Below, in pieces: positions 31,641 to 32,831 of a DNA stretch of 32,831 nt (position 1 is its first letter; each line of letters starts with the position of its first letter). The DNA comes from an uncultured Prevotellaceae bacterium (GTDB lineage: Bacteria; Bacteroidota; Bacteroidia; Bacteroidales; Bacteroidaceae): positions 1 to 32,831 of the forward strand of contig CADAKX010000032.1 of NCBI GenBank assembly GCA_902788605.1. The letters run 5' to 3'. The notes beneath the pieces are model-generated. The model was not told the origin of the DNA, searched no databases, and was given only the letters and a program-made list of their open reading frames with translations. The position numbers and the translations under genes are program-made.

Positions 31641-32534
31641 ATGGTACATTATTCAAAGACCTACACATCGCCCGCCCAGTTGACAGCATTGCTACAGTCG
31701 CGCGGTCTCCACGTCGAGAACGTCACACGGACGGAGAACTACCTCCGCCACATCGGCTACTACAGATTCAGTGCATACCTTTATCCCCTCCTGACCACAC
31801 CAAAGGAGAATCATATGTTCAAGCCCGGAGCCGCGTTCAATCAGGCTCTGGACATGTATCGTTTCGACAGGCATCTGCGATTGCTGATGTTCAACGAGAT
31901 AGAAAAGATAGAGGTTGCCGTGCGCAGTGCCATTGTCAACATCACGAGCCGCGAGACAGGCAATCCTTTCTGGATGACCGACCCGACTTGTTTCTATGAT
32001 GCCAATACCTTTGTCAAGACAGAACAACTTATTGACGCCGAACTCGCCAAGTCGCGCGAGGACTTCATTGAACATTTCCGCAACACCTATTCCGACCCAT
32101 ATCCTCCAGCATGGATGTTGGCAGAGATTCTGCCTTTGGGCGTACTGACCAGGATATACAACAATATCAAGAGCAACCAGATACGCAAGAAGATAGCCCA
32201 GGAGTTTTCGCTGGGCGTCCCTGTGTTCAACTCATGGATGACCATCATCACTGTTGCCCGCAACAATTGCGGCCATCATGCTCGCGTATGGAACCGCACA
32301 TTTGCATTGCAAGTGCTGACCCAGCGACGCATGACCCGCCCTTGGATTACCATTCCTGTCAACCAGCGGAAAGTCTATTTCAGCCTTTGCATCATCAAGT
32401 ATTTCCTCAACATCATTTCGCCCAACAACGACATGAAGGCGAAGGTCGATGCCCTGCTCTCCGCTTACCCGTCCATTGACGTCACCGCCATGGGCTTCCC
32501 TCACGGATGGGAGAGCGAGCCTTTGTGGCAATAA
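31641..32534 (+). CDS. AbiF/AbiD (Abi_2 family) HEPN protein
   Basis: A 297-aa protein of the Abi_2 abortive-infection family. The N-terminus has the family block TRTENYLRHIGYYRFSAYLYPL (seen as YLRHIGYYRFSAYLYPL), then YRFDRHLRLLMFNEIEKIEVAVRS. The HEPN ribonuclease motif R-x4-H is Arg207 to His212 in ARNNCGHHARVWNR, the usual Abi_2 form. HEPN Abi proteins cut RNA to stop phage growth; recent work treats AbiF with its RNA as a toxin-antitoxin unit and a source of Cas13. The ATG is right behind the RNA terminator, with no room for a separate promoter. No methylase or CRISPR array adjoins. Activity and target are inferred from family only. Confidence 0.88.
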   Translation: MVHYSKTYTSPAQLTALLQSRGLHVENVTRTENYLRHIGYYRFSAYLYPLLTTPKENHMFKPGAAFNQALDMYRFDRHLRLLMFNEIEKIEVAVRSAIVNITSRETGNPFWMTDPTCFYDANTFVKTEQLIDAELAKSREDFIEHFRNTYSDPYPPAWMLAEILPLGVLTRIYNNIKSNQIRKKIAQEFSLGVPVFNSWMTIITVARNNCGHHARVWNRTFALQVLTQRRMTRPWITIPVNQRKVYFSLCIIKYFLNIISPNNDMKAKVDALLSAYPSIDVTAMGFPHGWESEPLWQ

Positions 32535-32559
32535 CCGCCGTTTCATAACCCTTCTCTTC

Positions 32560-32588
32560 CAAATATTCACAAAACCACTGAATATTTG
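32560..32588. repeat. Inverted repeat after abiF
   Basis: CAAATATTC (32560-32568) and GAATATTTG (32580-32588), a 9-bp perfect dyad with an 11-nt loop, 26 bp after the abiF stop. AT-rich with no T-tract, so a regulator site or weak terminator. Confidence 0.5.
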
Positions 32589-32602
32589 TTCAGACTTTCA
32601 CC

Positions 32603-32639
32603 CCCGACAGCATTTTTTCGGTCATGTCGGGAGCTTTTT
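32603..32639 (+). terminator. Terminator after abiF
   Basis: CCCGACA (32603-32609) and TGTCGGG (32625-32631) with a 15-nt loop, then AGCTTTTTC. Confidence 0.75.
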
Positions 32640-32652
32640 CGTACGTTTTTCC

Positions 32653-32660
32653 TAATTTTG
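32653..32660 (+). promoter_or_regulatory. -7 box before the right-edge sigma gene
   Basis: TAATTTTG followed by GCAC-type context (CACAAA), 57 bp before the ATG at 32718. A separate GGGGTT (32679-32684), 18 nt, GTGTATTA (32703-32710) arrangement nearer the gene could be an ECF-type promoter. Confidence 0.45.
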
Positions 32661-32717
32661 CACAAAAAAATGTCATCAGGGGTTTAGTAAATCGGGGTTC
32701 GTGTGTATTAAGAGTGT

Positions 32718-32831
32718 ATGACAGATCAAAGTAAACTCGAAAAGCTGTTCCGACAGCATTACCGTCAGATGTATCGGCTGGCCACCATGCTTCTGCACGA
32801 CGATGCTGAGAGCAAGGATGTGGTGCACGAC
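32718..32831 (+). CDS. ECF sigma factor, N-terminal part only
   Basis: I read this by hand: 38 codons from ATG 32718 to the window edge. The segment LEKLFRQHYRQMYRLATML followed by an acidic DDAESKDVVHD matches sigma-70 region 2 of ECF factors (L-F-x-x-Y/H-Y-x-x-L/M-Y, then A-x-D-x-V). In Bacteroidota such genes are commonly followed by a FecR-like anti-sigma and a SusC/SusD pair; that would lie beyond the window. Confidence 0.8.
   Translation, partial: MTDQSKLEKLFRQHYRQMYRLATMLLHDDAESKDVVHD

Noticed and set aside
1-32831. Insertion sequences, phage genes, tRNA or rRNA
   Set aside because: No transposase, integrase, terminal inverted repeat with target duplication, tRNA-like cloverleaf or rRNA stretch was seen on either strand.

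Overview
The window is a stretch of Bacteroidota chromosome, most likely from a Prevotella-type member of the Bacteroidales. The reasons are the many TAnnTTTG '-7' promoter boxes (several with TTTG or GTTG about 20 nt upstream), the lipoprotein signal peptides, the 'NLNGQ...KG.I.NG/H.K' C-terminal tails like type IX secretion signals, a Bacteroidota-type ParE, and a GH10 xylanase carrying Ig and CBM6-like modules. Naming a genus is inference.

Layout. 1-5826 (minus): GNAT-like protein, ParE, S41 protease and a TPR lipoprotein cut by the left edge, read as one operon. 5933-10639 (minus): coiled-coil lipoprotein, beta-barrel/OmpA-like outer membrane protein and a secreted caspase-fold peptidase; the last two share a module. 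10691-12901 (minus): secreted endonuclease I and a THUMP-like methyltransferase. 13062-19497 (plus): GH10 xylanase, pyruvate kinase, DUF3237 protein, EamA transporter, aromatic-rich lipoprotein. 19498-19974 has no gene but holds a terminator, palindromes and phased operator-like repeats before a membrane-bound AraC regulator (19975-21078). An SPFH protein (minus) and a TPR-PP2C phosphatase (plus) diverge from 22018-22171. 24183-26649 (plus): ECF sigma factor, anti-sigma-like protein, secreted protein. 26652-28285 (minus): GH16 glucanase and MurQ. 28345-29148 (plus): PgeF on an almost leaderless message. 29137-about 31100 (minus): a TPR two-component-like sensor with a broken signal-peptide region and no phospho-acceptor histidine. 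31371-32534 (plus): two copies of a 60-bp hairpin RNA cassette, then an AbiF/Abi_2 HEPN protein. 32718 to the end: the start of another ECF sigma factor.

The most notable part is 31371-32534. A short structured RNA with its own promoter and a U-rich tail ends four bases before an Abi_2 HEPN ribonuclease gene, and a near-identical copy lies 137 bp upstream. This looks like an RNA-antitoxin/HEPN-toxin defence unit of the type linked to Cas13 ancestry. Next in interest are the lipoprotein-OMP-caspase operon, the 20-bp phased operator repeats shared by the araC and sensor-gene promoters, and a murQ whose conserved N-terminus has no ordinary start codon.
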